A stretch of DNA of 64,000 nucleotides, from positions 53,458,972 through 53,522,971 of the forward strand of contig JAVIAB010000159.1 of assembly GCA_032433765.1 (NCBI GenBank), written 5' to 3'. The notes beneath the pieces were generated by a model, which saw nothing but the letters and a program-made list of their open reading frames with translations, was not told where the DNA came from and ran no database searches. Within the stretch, counting starts at the first letter, position 1, and each line of letters starts with the position of its first letter. The stretch is from Megaustenia siamemsis (lineage: Eukaryota; Mollusca; Gastropoda; Stylommatophora; Ariophantidae). The translations under genes and the position numbers were made by a program. Positions 11,831-23,690 of the stretch are shown piece by piece.

Positions 11831-13751
11831 CTCTTTTACCTTTTAGCTCCTGGTGGAGCATAGGTCTTCAACAAACACTTTCCAAGTCGTTCTGTTTTTT
11901 GCCATTCTTTTAAGATCATTCCATGTCTTCCCCATCATCTTCATCTCTGCTTCTATCTGTCTTCTCCAAGAATTCCTTGGTCTTCCTCTTTGTCTTTTCC
12001 CCTGGGGATTCCAAAAAAGGGCCTGTTGTGTAATACTCTCAGTTGGCTTCCGTAGTGTGTGTCCTATCCATCGCCATCGTCTTCGCTGTATCTCTTTATC
12101 CACTGGTATTTGACCGGTACATTTCCATAATTCCACGTTAGTGACTTTGTCCTGCCATTTCCATCCCTTTATTCTGCGCAAGCATCCATTAATGAAAGTC
12201 TGTACTTTCGTGATTGTCAATTTTGTCATTCTCCATGTTTCACAGCCATATAATAGGACCGACTTAACATTTGAGTTGAAAATTTTTATTTTTGTATTTA
12301 GCCTAATTTCTTTGGATTTCCATATGTTTCCCAGTGCAATGAAAGCTCCTCTTGCTTTTGATATCCTTATTTTGGTATCATTTTCTGTTCCTCCCTCTTT
12401 ATCTATATTACTGCCCAGATATATATAAGATTGTACGTCTAGTAGAGGTATGTCTCCTAGTTTTATATGGTTATTGCCAACTGCATTAATTCTCATAATA
12501 TTGGTCTTATCTCTATTAATCTTTAGTCCTAGCTGTTGTGATCTCTCATCTAATATACTCATTTTATCCTGCATCTGTTGATGGCTGTGTGATAGGAGAG
12601 CTATGTCATCAGCAAAGTCTAAATCATCAAGTTGTTTGGTCAGTGACCACTGGATCCCATTTCTGTTGTTTTGAGTTATTTTCATAATCCAATCTATGGC
12701 CAGTAGAAAGAGAAATGGAGACAGGAGGCATCCTTGCCTTACTCCTGTTCTTATTTCAAATGCTTCTGTAAGCTGTCCTTCATGCACCACACTACATTTT
12801 GTTCCTTCATACATTGTTTTTATCAGGTTAATAAACTTTATGGGGATTCCGTAATGACTCAGCAACTTCCAAAGCATTCTTCTGTCTAAACTATCAAATG
12901 CCTTTTCGTAATCTATGAATCCAATATATAGTGGGGATTTTAGTTCTAAACTTTGTTCAACTATTATACTTAGGGTAGTTATTTGATCAGCACATGATCT
13001 GTTCTTCCTAAAACCTACTTGTTCATCTCTCAAGTGTTTCTCTATATCCTCTTTTAGTCTCTCCAGAATGATTCTGCCTAATATTTTTCCTGGCACTGAT
13101 AGTAGCATAATTCCCCTATAATTTGTGCACTCCTGTAAACTTCCTTTCTTTGGTAGTTTGATCATATAACCTTCTCTCCAGTCTTTATGTATTTCTTCCC
13201 TCTCCCAAATTTTATCCAATAGATCCTGTAACATCTTGGTAGAGGTGTTAATATCTGCTTTGATGGCTTCCGAAGGAATTTCATCTGGTCCTGTGGCTTT
13301 ACCATCTTTTAATAATTTGATGGCTTTCATTATTTCTTCTTTGCTTGGTTTTCCGCAGTTAACGTGTAACTCTTCTTCTGCTGGTAGTATATCTGGAGGA
13401 TTATTTGAGCCGGGTCTGTTCAAAAGTTCTTCAAAGTGTTCTTTCCATCTCTCCATTTGTTCCCTTATATTACTAAGCAGATTTCCTTTCTTGTCTTTGA
13501 TAAAGGCGTTGATCTGTTTGTATTTTCCACCTAATTTCTTTGTGCTGTTGTACAGTTCTTTCATATTCCATTTATTTGCTGCTTCTTCTGCCTCTTTAGC
13601 TAGTTCATCTATATATTTCCTCTTATCCCTTTTAATGCATCTTCTCACTTCTTTGTTCACCTCTGTGTAAGCTTCCTGTGTCTTGGCTTTATTACTTCTT
13701 GTTTTGCTTTTATTTATGTCTGCTTTCTTGTTCTTTCTTTCTTTAATTGAA
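11831..13751 (-). mobile_element. LINE C, 5'-truncated insertion with TSD
   Basis: A 1921-bp insertion flanked by 12-bp direct repeats. The minus-strand frame runs open to the 5' boundary near 13745 and lacks the endonuclease domain, as expected for truncated reverse transcription. The 3' end is near 11831 after a short untranslated region. It is the best-preserved LINE in the window and probably among the youngest. Confidence 0.9.
11843..13660 (-). CDS. LINE C reverse transcriptase ORF (5'-truncated polyprotein)
   Basis: An uninterrupted 605-codon frame. It contains the linker 'RWKEHFEELLNRP' (about residues 70-82), RT fingers 'GPDEIPSEAIK' (124-134), motif A 'FIDYEKAFDSLD' (248-259), motif B 'GVRQGCLLSPFLF' (306-318) and motif C 'FADD' (349-352) with both catalytic aspartates. 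The post-RT 'LLYGCETWR' and the C-terminal 'RRWRWIGHTLRK...GRPRNSWRRQIE' are typical of RTE/CR1-like elements. The first Met is only the first in the retained frame, because coding continues upstream to the truncation. It would make RNA-templated DNA at the target site. The missing endonuclease makes autonomous movement unlikely. Clade not assigned. Confidence 0.92.
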   Translation of the reverse strand: MNKEVRRCIKRDKRKYIDELAKEAEEAANKWNMKELYNSTKKLGGKYKQINAFIKDKKGNLLSNIREQMERWKEHFEELLNRPGSNNPPDILPAEEELHVNCGKPSKEEIMKAIKLLKDGKATGPDEIPSEAIKADINTSTKMLQDLLDKIWEREEIHKDWREGYMIKLPKKGSLQECTNYRGIMLLSVPGKILGRIILERLKEDIEKHLRDEQVGFRKNRSCADQITTLSIIVEQSLELKSPLYIGFIDYEKAFDSLDRRMLWKLLSHYGIPIKFINLIKTMYEGTKCSVVHEGQLTEAFEIRTGVRQGCLLSPFLFLLAIDWIMKITQNNRNGIQWSLTKQLDDLDFADDIALLSHSHQQMQDKMSILDERSQQLGLKINRDKTNIMRINAVGNNHIKLGDIPLLDVQSYIYLGSNIDKEGGTENDTKIRISKARGAFIALGNIWKSKEIRLNTKIKIFNSNVKSVLLYGCETWRMTKLTITKVQTFINGCLRRIKGWKWQDKVTNVELWKCTGQIPVDKEIQRRRWRWIGHTLRKPTESITQQALFWNPQGKRQRGRPRNSWRRQIEAEMKMMGKTWNDLKRMAKNRTTWKVFVEDLCSTRS

Positions 13752-13763
13752 ATGCACCATTAT
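13752..13763. repeat. TSD of LINE C, right copy
   Basis: Identical 12-mer to 11819-11830. The sequence then continues as in the empty site near 14250. Confidence 0.9.
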
Positions 13764-14330
13764 AGGAACATACAAAGGGCATTTTAAAAATGACATTTAT
13801 TGAAAACAGAAAAATAATACTGCAGGCTCCAGCAACTGTCAGATATTTATCAATGAATTCGTTTCAAGAAATTTGTTTATAAAATCTATAAACACTGGAC
13901 ATAAAGTAAAAAAAAACACATTTAAAATATCTTTACAATCATGTGATCTGAGTGATAAACTGGGGGATGGTAACATAATTATTTTAATTCTATATTAACG
14001 CTGCATAAATGCAATAGTTATCATTCTGAAATTTCCTTAAAAACAAGGACTCAAAAAATAATTAGACACTTCACTAGCTATTTATCATTAGTTGTTCAAT
14101 AAACATACATTATTTACCAGAGGTAGAAAAATTTTATGGAGACTTTACAATATGAGGCAATCTGGGCATCAGAGTGTGATCGTTTAAACACACAAAAATA
14201 TAACCATTGTTTGATGTTATTTATTAAAATCCACAATATGCGCCATTATAGGAACATGCAAAAATGGCATTTTAAAAATGACATTTATTGAAAACAGAAA
14301 AAAAATACTGCAGGCTCCAGCAACTGTCGC

Positions 14331-14580
14331 TTTCGATGGCACTGGATAGGACACACACTACTGAGAGTATTACGCAACAGGCCCTTTTTTTGAATCCTCA
14401 GGGGAAGAGACAAAGAGGAAGACCAAGTAATTCTTGGAGAAGACAGATAGAGTTAGAGATGAAGATAATGGGGAAGACATGGAATGATCTTAAAAGAATG
14501 GCAAAAAAACATAACGACTTGGAAAGTGTTTGTTGAAGACCTATGCTCCACTGGGAGTTAAAAAGGTAGAAGAAGAAGAA
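14331..14580 (+). mobile_element. LINE C 3'-end fragment
   Basis: About 250 bp encoding 'ESITQQALFLNPQGKRQRGRPSNSWRRQIELEMK', matching the C-terminus of the 605-codon LINE but on the opposite strand. It ends in a GAA/AGA-rich tail near 14565-14580 and is strongly 5'-truncated. It lies at the edge of an AT-rich repeat copy. No clear TSD was found. Confidence 0.85.
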
Positions 14581-15117
14581 GGTAAACACTGTACACAAAG
14601 GAGCACGCAAAGGGCATTTTAAAAGCGTTTTTGAACGTTTGCAATCTTTAATGAATATTTTTCACATAAAAACATAGTAGAAAAGATATAGGCTAATAGA
14701 TATACGCTTTTACGGTTTGCATAATTCAAAAAAAGAAACAAAAGATCTTAACAATCTTGTGAGCTGAGTGATAAACTGGGGAATTTTAACATAATTATTT
14801 TAATTCAAATTTAAAGCTGCATAGATGCAATAGTTATACTTCTGAAATTTTTTTTGTAAAAAAAAAAGAAGCAAAATAAACACAATTTTGTTAACTTAAA
14901 AAACCTGACCACTAATGATGTTGTCTGGTGAATAACAAGGATTATCTGTCAACTAAAAGACTGAACTTTTTACTAATGTCATTGTCAACATGTAATGAAC
15001 AATGTATGTCTAATGCTAATATGTATTATGAAAAACCACTTACATGGGATAATAACAGACACTAAACATACATACCATTTTTGACAATAGAAACAAAAAA
15101 AGAAACAGAATTATTAA

Positions 15118-15550
15118 ATGTTAGGTAGAGCCAGTCTTAACATATGGATGTGAACACTGGGCAATAGGACAACAGACAAGAAAATCACTGGTGTCTGTAG
15201 AAATGTGGCTTTGCTGAAGAATGTTGAGAATACCATGGACAGTGAAGAAGAGTAATGAAAATGTTCTGAAAGATGTCAAAGCAAAAAGAGAGCTAATTTC
15301 CATTATTAAGAAGAAACAATTATCATTTTTAGGTCATGTAATGAGAAGAGAACAACTGGAATATATTGTAACAACTGGAAACATTGAGGGACGAAGAGAG
15401 AGAGGGAAGCAAAGAGAAAAAATAACAGACAGCTTAAGAGAATGGCTTGGCAGAAGGTCAACAACAGAAGTGATAAATAGCTACCAAGATCGAAAGTTGT
15501 GGAGAGACATGATCACCTACGCCAGTAGGCCCGGTACTTGATGATGATGA
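15118..15550 (+). mobile_element. LINE A 3' fragment with GAT tail
   Basis: Reads 'PVLTYGCEHWAIG', then 'RMLRIPWTVKKSNENVLKDV', 'LSFLGHVMRREQLE', 'GRRERGKQREKITDSLREWL' and 'LWRDMITYAS', the usual post-RT end of this LINE class, and finishes in GATGATGATGA. A stop after 'MWLC' near 15216 breaks it. 14870-15117 shows only AT-rich sequence. Confidence 0.85.
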
Positions 15551-15679
15551 GTTTTAACTAAATAGCTAACATTGTATGACTCTGTCGCATTCCGTTTAAT
15601 TAAATCTATATATTTTCACTTACTAACGCACTCAAAGCCAGCATTTCTGGTCTTTAACTAACTTGGACTCTTGCATGTT

Positions 15680-16120
15680 TCAATGAATTACAAGAATATA
15701 AATAACTTCCATCCAGGGTCCAGTCAGGAACTTGGAAAACATACCCAGGGCTTGAAGCTGAATCTGGGTGTCACCATCCATCAGCTGCTTATGGATAGCT
15801 TTTTTCAAAAAACTGTTCCTTTCTTTTAAGAATTCCAGGAAGGTGCTTCTTAAACAGTAAACAGTTGCTGCCATATGGAACAGAACATGAATTCTGTTCC
15901 CCACATACCTGAGGATGGTGCCAGATTTCAGGTTCTTACCCCGCAGGAATGTTTGTAATCCCTGTGGATCCCCAGAACCTTGTTTGTACCTTAGTTTTGA
16001 AAGATTGTGGATCAAGTTTGAAACCACACAGTCTGTTGGGGTCGAAGTTGTACCCTTCCACTCACTGTCCAATCTTGCAAGCGTGAACCTGGCTGCACTT
16101 GCCAGACCATCCAGAGGGTG
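15680..16120 (-). pseudogene. hAT-like transposase fragment, minus piece
   Basis: A 130-codon frame (16072-15680) contains 'GNRIHVLFHMAATVYCLRSTFLEFL' and 'LQALGMFSKFLTGPWMEV', which resembles the insertion region of hAT-family transposases. The neighbouring fragment at 16200 encodes a different hAT part on the other strand, so the element has been rearranged. Neither ends nor TSD were recognised. Confidence 0.55.
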
Positions 16121-16199
16121 GACATGACATTTCAGATCATAAATGCTAAGATTGTACCTCTCTTCAAGTCTCCGAACAACACAGTGACTTACAGCGAGA

Positions 16200-16640
16200 A
16201 GCCTACAGAGAGGTGTTTAAAGTCATGAATACACCTACAGCTTATTAAACAAGCTGAACTGCCCCGCTTCCATTTGAAAAGCCTTCCTCTACTCGATCGC
16301 TTGTGCGTGGAAAAGTTATGTTTAATATTTTGATGAACTGGAAAGAGCTGAGTGCTTACTTTATTAATGCTGAACCAGCTCACTCAAAATTAGACACAAA
16401 GTTTAAAGCAAGATTGTTGAAAGAAATGGTGCTAGATTACAACAATTACTTGTTCTTTGTGTTTGCAACACCCGTAGTCCAGGAGTTTGAAATGATGAAC
16501 AGCCTTTTCCAACAAACTAAAGCTGATCCACCTCTATCATGAACTACATTTACAAGTCTTCAAAGCAGACTATATCATGCAAACGGACATTTAAAAAATG
16601 TTGATCAAGTTGATTTTGAAGTAAAATTGTTAACATGAAT
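16200..16640 (+). pseudogene. hAT-like transposase fragment, plus piece
   Basis: Translation gives 'STRSLVRGKVMFNILMNWKELSAYF', then 'KEMVLDYNNYLFFVFATPVVQEFEMMNSLFQQ', the segment that usually precedes the C-terminal dimerisation domain in hAT transposases. It is opposite in orientation to the piece at 15680-16120. A stop occurs near 16540. Confidence 0.55.
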
Positions 16641-16649
16641 ATTAGCAGT

Positions 16650-17850
16650 TCCTTAAAATTACTTGTTCCTTGTATTAAACTGGATTTGGAGCATTAAATA
16701 TGATGTGATTATGTCAAAAATGTTTGGCTTTTTTAGCACAGTTTTTTGGCCTTATATAAAAATTTCCATCTGTCAACCCTGGTGGCAGGCACTGTTAGAC
16801 TGACTCCAATTCTAGGAAAAAAAAATTATTCACCGTTTTATAATTATTTAAATTTAATTGCACATTTAATCATGGTCATTCATTCTCATCCTTCATAATC
16901 TTCATATCTTATTATAATAATATAAACCATACATTTTATTTTGATACTTTAAAAACATAATAATTATATAATATTAAATAATTAATGAATTATTATTCTA
17001 TTATATATATAATTATTATATTAATTATAATTAATGATTAATGTAGTGTGCTTCAATTCAATAATTGGGAATATTTATTAATATTAGGCAACTGGAAATA
17101 CTACATTTTAAATTTACTATAACTAGTTTTAATAGTTAATAAACGTTGAGTGAGTTAGAGGCACATGATGATAGTTGAAGAGTCAAGTAACAAACATGGG
17201 GGAAAACCGGAAATTTCGGGGAATGATGGTGTGGTCGTTCAAATGCCAATAATTTCAAATAGCGCTGACAGATCAATTTTAAATTTCCCACAAATATGTA
17301 AAATTGGTTTTACAATCAGGTTGTCTTATTATTTCCTTTCAATCGGTGCAGCATTTGAGTCTGCTTTGATTTAAAGGTCAACAGTGGAAATAGTCGCCGA
17401 TCGCCCACGCTTGCCGATGGAGCAAGCATATTCATGAATTTTCGTGATTTTCGCATTATCCTAACACGGATCACTTTAAAATTTCACACACTTATGTAAA
17501 AATAGACGCTAAATCTAAATATCCATTTAATTTAACTTAATCTTACCTTATTTTGGTAGAAAATGTGATGAAACCATAGTATATAGCTTGAAAATTCAAT
17601 AAAAACACGTAACAATCGTCACCGATGATTTGGCGTCTGCTATAAAGCAAAACAGGAGCCTCGTTGTGAGAAAGCTAATTTAATTTCCGTACATGGCGTC
17701 CTTGAAACATCGTCGGAAAACAATTGATATGATGTTTATTCCGGGGATAATGGAAATGGCGCGAAAGGCAAAAATGGCTACTTTGCCTGGAAACCGAAAA
17801 TCTGGAAACGGTTTCCATTGGATACCGAAGTGCCTATCAGGTGCCCGTCC
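16650..17850. other. AT-rich intergenic stretch without recognised gene
   Basis: 16800-17160 is extremely AT-rich. Small open frames at 17165-17374 and 17693-17884 have no recognised domain; the latter runs into the LINE D boundary. I see no supported gene. Confidence 0.5.
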
Positions 17851-19725
17851 TCAAACATTGAAAAGACCCATTGGACCCAAGTAGCCACAGACCAATTAGC
17901 TTACTGAGCTGCCTGAACAAACTCATGAAAAGGAAAATCCCCAACACTCTTCTTAATGTTCATAAAACGTAATGGACATTCCACCCAGAATACACTCAGC
18001 AATTTACGCAGATGACCTGGCGTTATGGGCACGTGAAGGATCTATCAGTGGCTAGTTCCATAATGCAAGATGCCCTATGAAAACTTGAAAAAATGGATAA
18101 AACACCTGGCCATTACCAATTAATGAAAAAAAAAATACATACACAATTTTCAGTCTATCAAGAAACGCTCTCTGCAAAATGAAGATAAAAGACCATACAC
18201 TTCCTTTTGACCTAAACCTAACATATCTTGGTTTCGCCTTGAATCGCAGAATGACATGGGAAAACCAGATAGACAGAGCAAACAAAAGAGCCAGAAAACA
18301 AACAGATATTACGAAGAAATTGACAGGAACGAACTGGGGAGCAGACAGCAATATCTTGAAACGACTATACGTAGGAAGGGTAAGACCAATCCTAGAATAC
18401 GGTGTATCAGCCTGGGATACAACTTCCAAATCACAGCTTGGCAAAATTAACAAAACACAAGACCAAGATGCTAGCATCATCACTGGTGCTATGAAATCTA
18501 CACCTATTAAGACTCTAGAAACAGTCACAGGTTTATAACACTTAGAAGACAGACGGTAAAATAAAGTAATGCAACAAGCGGAGAAATATAAAAGGCTCCT
18601 TAGTCACCCCATGCACCAAAGAACAACTGGTTTAGGAAAAAAAGAAGATTGAAGAGGAGCAACTTCGCTGCAACCTCCAAAGAACTGGCAACTGGTGACC
18701 CAGTACTGTCCCAAACAACGCCGAAACCCTTAGGCCCATCTGATATGACTCCTCATGGGAAACACAAAATACCAGAACTTAAGGATGACATAATAGGAAT
18801 CATGAAGAAAGGCACCCAAACAGACACAGACAAAAACACATAGCAGAAAAACACACAAACGACAACTACCCACAGGACTCCTGGTCCCACATATACACAG
18901 ATGGCTCCGCTACAAATACCACCAAAAATGGAGGAGGAGGTGTGTTCTTGAGGCTGAAAAACCAGGAAGAGATCACCAAGTCATAGCTACCTGGAAATTC
19001 TCAAACAACTATAAAGCAGGACCTGAAGCTTCCAGTTACGTTACAAAACCTGCTATCCAATACAACAATAACATGGACACGAAATTGGTGATACTAACTG
19101 ATACTTTGTCAGTCCTAACAGCTTTAAAAACCCACAGGAACAATGAACTAGATGACTTGAGAAAAACCCTGGACCAACTATGCAATAACTTCCAGAGAGT
19201 GGTCATCCAGTGGAAACCATCACACTGTAATGCACACGGAAACGAACGCGCAGACAAATTAGCTAAAGAGGGAGGGAGATTACCACAAGAGAACCGTCTG
19301 TTCAGCTACGGCGAAGACAAATTCATCATCAAAGTACCAGCAACATGAAAAATGGAAACGAGAACACCCAAAGTATGACGAGAGGGATGGGTACCTCCAA
19401 CTATCAAGAAGGGATCAAGTCATCAGACTTTGCCTCCGCACTGGCCACAACAGAATGAGAAACCACATCTTCACCAAACTCAAAATTGGTACTACCAGTC
19501 AATGCCGCTGCACACTGGACAACATGACAATAAAACACGTTCTACATAATTTCCCCCAGTACACAGACCTGAGAAGTACAATGTGGACCACACCCAGCTC
19601 CTTGGAAGAGAAACTATACGGGTCAACCGAATCATTTAAACAGACAACTGCCTTCATGAGAGAGTCAGGAATCATACTCTGAAAGAGTCATGATCGCAGA
19701 AGAGGAAGATGAAGAGGAAGATAAC
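17851..19725 (+). mobile_element. LINE D (Jockey-like) RT and RNase H region, decayed
   Basis: Broken frames give 'RPISLLSCLNKLMKR' (about 17893), the post-catalytic 'LTYLGFALNRRMTWENQI...RANKRARKQTDITKKLTG' (about 18220-18340) and 'RPILEYGVSAWDTTSKSQL'. An RNase H domain follows: 'IYTDGSATN' (about 18893), 'VILTDTLSVLTAL' (about 19088) and 'WKPSHCNAHGNERADKLAKEG' (about 19210-19275). The C-terminal Cys/His segment 'CRCTLDNMTIKHVL' follows, and the frame ends at 19682. The core RT with YADD has been deleted between about 17960 and 18050. Stops and frame changes are common. It is probably the same family as 9100-11010 and 50290-50535. Confidence 0.85.
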
Positions 19726-19727
19726 AA

Positions 19728-20754
19728 ATGAAGACATTAGAAAAATCGCCAATCACTAATATCTTCAGTAATCAACAAAATTTTAAAAAAAGAGGACAAT
19801 GTAACATACACACAACAGTGCTCAAAATAATGGAGAAATATATGCAAATTAGCATGCCCAATCAAATGAAATATACCAACACGGATGATAACACAAAAGA
19901 GAACGAAATATACGTACCAGAAAACAACAGAAGAGAGGAAGAAATACATGAAATACTATTTGCAGACGACCAAGTTATGATACATGAAACAACTGAGGGC
20001 CTACAAGAACATATCAACAGGCTAAACAACACTTGTAAACAATACAACATGAAGATCAACATAAGCAAAACCGAACTAATGACAATAGCGAGAAAGAAAG
20101 AAAAACTAAACATCATAATAGATAACACAACTGTGAAGCAAGTAGACAATTTTACATATCTGGGTAGCACGTTAACACAAGACAATAACCAAGAGGCAGA
20201 GATAGATATAAGGTGTAACAAAGCATGCCAAGTTATAGGCCAAGTATCAACACTATTGAAAAACAAAGCAAAAACTACGGAAGCAAAAAAGGACAATATA
20301 CAAATCAATTTTTCTACCAACTCTGTGCTATCAGTGCCAGAATTGAACGCTGGACTATAGAACAATAAGAAAGATAACGACCACCAAAATGAAATGTGTC
20401 AGAAGAATGACAGGAAACAGCTTAAGGGACAGAGTAAGAAACACTGACCTGAGGAAGAAACTCGAAATTGAACCAGTCATCGAATACATAAAGAAACGAC
20501 AGATAAATTGGTTCGGCCACATAACAAGACAGAAAGAACTAACAATGAATCAAAGAGCCATAAACAAACGCTACGAAAACGCCAGATTAAGAGGAAGACC
20601 GAGAAAGAGATGGATAAAGGGAATACTAGAGTCGCTAGGAGGAATAACATCAGAAGAGGCCAACAGAAGAGCAAAGAATCGCAGATTGTTTCTCCCCTCG
20701 ACGCCAACGGCAACAGAGGAAGGAAAGAGTAAGAAGAGGGAAGATCAAAAAAAG
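19728..20754 (+). mobile_element. LINE E reverse transcriptase C-terminal half
   Basis: A 210-codon frame (19728-20360) contains 'EILFADDQVMIHETTEGLQEHINRLNNTC' with motif C FADD, then 'FTYLGSTLTQDNNQEAEIDIR'. A second frame (20389-20793) contains 'CVRRMTGNSLRDRVRNTDLRKKLEIEPVIEYIK...INWFGHITRQ' and 'RGRPRKRWIKGILESLGGITSEEANRRAKNRR', the usual C-terminus. The frame break is near 20355-20385. The 3' end is purine-rich (about 20715-20754). It is followed directly by LINE F sequence. Confidence 0.88.
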
Positions 20755-20949
20755 ACGATGGTCATATGTTGGACATATCATGAGAAGAGATAATAACCGA
20801 GTAACAAAGCTGCTTACACAGAACAGAGACAAATGGCGAGATTTGATAAAATATCTTTACAAGGAATGAATACTGATAGAATACAAATGTAGATAAGAAA
20901 AGGAGTATCTGGATCAATGCCCTAGGGGCCGGCTACGGCTCGAAAGGTC

Positions 20950-20952
<3 letters not shown>
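20755..20952 (+). mobile_element. LINE F 3' end leading into GATA repeats
   Basis: Encodes 'RRWSYVGHIMRRDNNRVTKLL..NRDKWRDLIKYL' and then a short untranslated region with GGGCCGGCTACGGCTCGAAA just before ATAG repeats. The same 3' end with a short GATA tail is present at 59500-59650 inside a TSD, so the GATA repeat is the element's own tail. Confidence 0.8.
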
Positions 20953-21675
<723 letters not shown>

Positions 21676-22059
21676 AAATAACTTTACTTGTACCTACCTC
21701 CACATACACAAACTGCTACCAAAGCCATAACAAATAACGCTAGAACAGCCATAGTGTGTTAATAGACTCGATAATTGAAGTCACTGGAATGTGTCTCCAC
21801 ATTATTCTCATACACATTGTTGTTTTTGCGGGATGAAAGTAAATCCCATTGATTATGTACATTGTCATGTCCCATCACATTTCATCTCCTCACAATAAAC
21901 GAGCTTGTGTCAGTTCGATCAATTAGAATATATAATATTGCAGCAGCCAGACTCACCACGCTCAATACAGTTTACCAATATCAATGCAGCAGACAATAAT
22001 GGAAATGAGAAAACAAACAAAAACATTGTGGAGAGTCACGAAACCTGCATAGAAGATAT
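21676..22059. other. Noncoding stretch, nothing recognised
   Basis: Single-copy-looking sequence between two tandem arrays. No supported gene or repeat. Confidence 0.4.
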
Positions 22060-22620
22060 GAGGCGTTCATATTTGTTATGTTCATCACTCTCATATTTGC
22101 TGTGTTCAGAGCTCTCTCATATTTGTTGTGTTCAGAGCTCTAGTATTTGTTATGTTCATCACTCTCATATTTGTTGTGTTCAGAGCTCTCTCATATTTGT
22201 TGTGTTCAGAGCTCTATTATTTGTTGTGTTCAGAGCTCTAGTATTTGTTGTGTTCAGAGCTATCATATTTGTTGTGTTCATCGCTCTCGTATTTGTTGTG
22301 TCCATCGCTCTCATTTTTGTATTGTTCAGTGGTCTCATATTTGTTGTTTTAGAATCGTCATTTTTGTTTTGTTCAGAGTACTCATATTTGCTGGTTTACA
22401 GCTGTCATATTTAATGTGCTCAGAATCTGATATGTTTTATGTTTAGATCTCATATTTTCATGGTATTCAGAGCTCTCATATTCATAATTTTCAGAGCTCT
22501 CACATTCGTTATGATCAGACCTCTCATATTTGTTGTGTCCAGAGCTCTCACATTCGTTATGATCAGAGCTCTCATATTTGTTGTGTCTAGTGCTCTCATT
22601 TTTGTTGTATTTTGAGCGAC
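22060..22620. repeat. 24-bp minisatellite with GAGCTC core
   Basis: About 22 diverged copies of a 24-bp unit of the form TTCAGAGCTCTCATATTTGT plus TGTG. Each good copy contains the palindrome GAGCTC. Units vary in the base after the palindrome and in the CATATTT segment. Open frames through it (for example 21905-22414) are translated repeats, not genes. Confidence 0.9.
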
Positions 22621-23540
22621 CGATTTAGTGTTTATAATGGGGTTTAAGTTGGGAGTTTGCTGATTTCGCCTAGAATGGATCGTGTTCGATTTTATTGGAT
22701 TTTGATAAATTTTAGGCAAGATAGAGGGTGACCCAAAGCTGATCGATGCAAAAATTAAGATGGCTTGGGTGGAGCCGGATTGTAGTGGGTGGGATGTGGC
22801 CTCTGTCGTATATGGATATGTACAACACATATGAAAAGCGATAATAAGGTTGTCTTCCCCGTCGCAATGGTTGTATATAGTGATGTAGCGACAAAAACAT
22901 AGTCGAAATGATAATGAAATAAGAGGTATACTTCAAGATACGAAATATATACCGAGCAAAGTAGAAACAACAGAGGTGAAAATAGGAGCGGATATTGATA
23001 TAATAGATATGAAGAGCAAATCAAAATTTCTGAACTGAGCTGAGGGCATGAAGATGAAGAGCATAAAGACGATGATTATGAGTTTTGGTATTAGGTATTC
23101 AGCAAAACCTATATAAAAAGGTGCTATATTGAGAAGTAAAGATAAGAATTAAGAATGAAGAAAAGAAACAAAACATATAAAGAGCGACAGTAAAAGAAAA
23201 AAAAAATATCACAATGAAGTTCACAAACTCGAACAACAAAGAGAGTATGTGAAACTACTCTAAGCACTATGGAAGATAGCTCACCGTATCAGAACACAAC
23301 ATTACAAAGTGGCAAAGAGGAATGTAAGGAGGGTGAAAGAGGAAACAACTTCATCAGAACAAGAAGCTTGGTTTTTTTCTTGAACGAAGATTAAGACTAG
23401 ATAACAGAAACAACATAACTCAGGAACAAGAAAAAATATATTAACCAAGGAATAGTTTCATCAACGAAGTGCAGAGCAAAGAAGAGTATGTTAATACAAG
23501 TGAGGAATACACCGAATAAACAAATATGATGGAGACAGAA
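22621..23540. other. Purine-rich noncoding stretch
   Basis: From about 22950 the plus strand is strongly A/G-rich with GAAGA-type words. No recognised coding or repeat family. Confidence 0.4.
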
Positions 23541-23690
23541 AGTTATTGGTTATTGTTATTGGTTATTGTTATTGGTTATTGTTATTGGTTATTGTTATTG
23601 GTTATTGTTATTGTTATTGGTTATTGTTATTGGTTATTGTTATTGGTTATTGTTATTGGTTATTGTTATTGGTTATTGTTATTGGTTATG
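23541..23690. repeat. 13-bp minisatellite at the end of element X
   Basis: About 11 copies of TTATTGGTTATTG, with one short unit near 23608. It abuts the terminus of element X at 23691, whose other copy has a short CTTTGGTT-type tail at the same place, so the array looks like an expanded element tail. Confidence 0.93.

Larger units (their letters stand above)
11640..14870. repeat. AT-rich tandem repeat family, interrupted by LINE C insertions
   Basis: With the LINE at 11831-13751 removed, the segment 11780-11830 plus 13752-13830 matches 14207-14330. 13930-14040 matches 14750-14860, and 11640-11690 resembles 14065-14110. A partial third copy begins near 14600. The period is roughly 500-570 bp after removing insertions. 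Noncoding and unclassified. Confidence 0.6.

Noticed and set aside
17693..17884. 63-codon gene beginning MASLKHRRK
   Set aside because: No domain, no homolog recognised, and it runs into the LINE D boundary.
21905..22446. Cys/Val-rich repeat proteins
   Set aside because: Both overlapping frames are translations of the 24-bp minisatellite with no independent coding signal.
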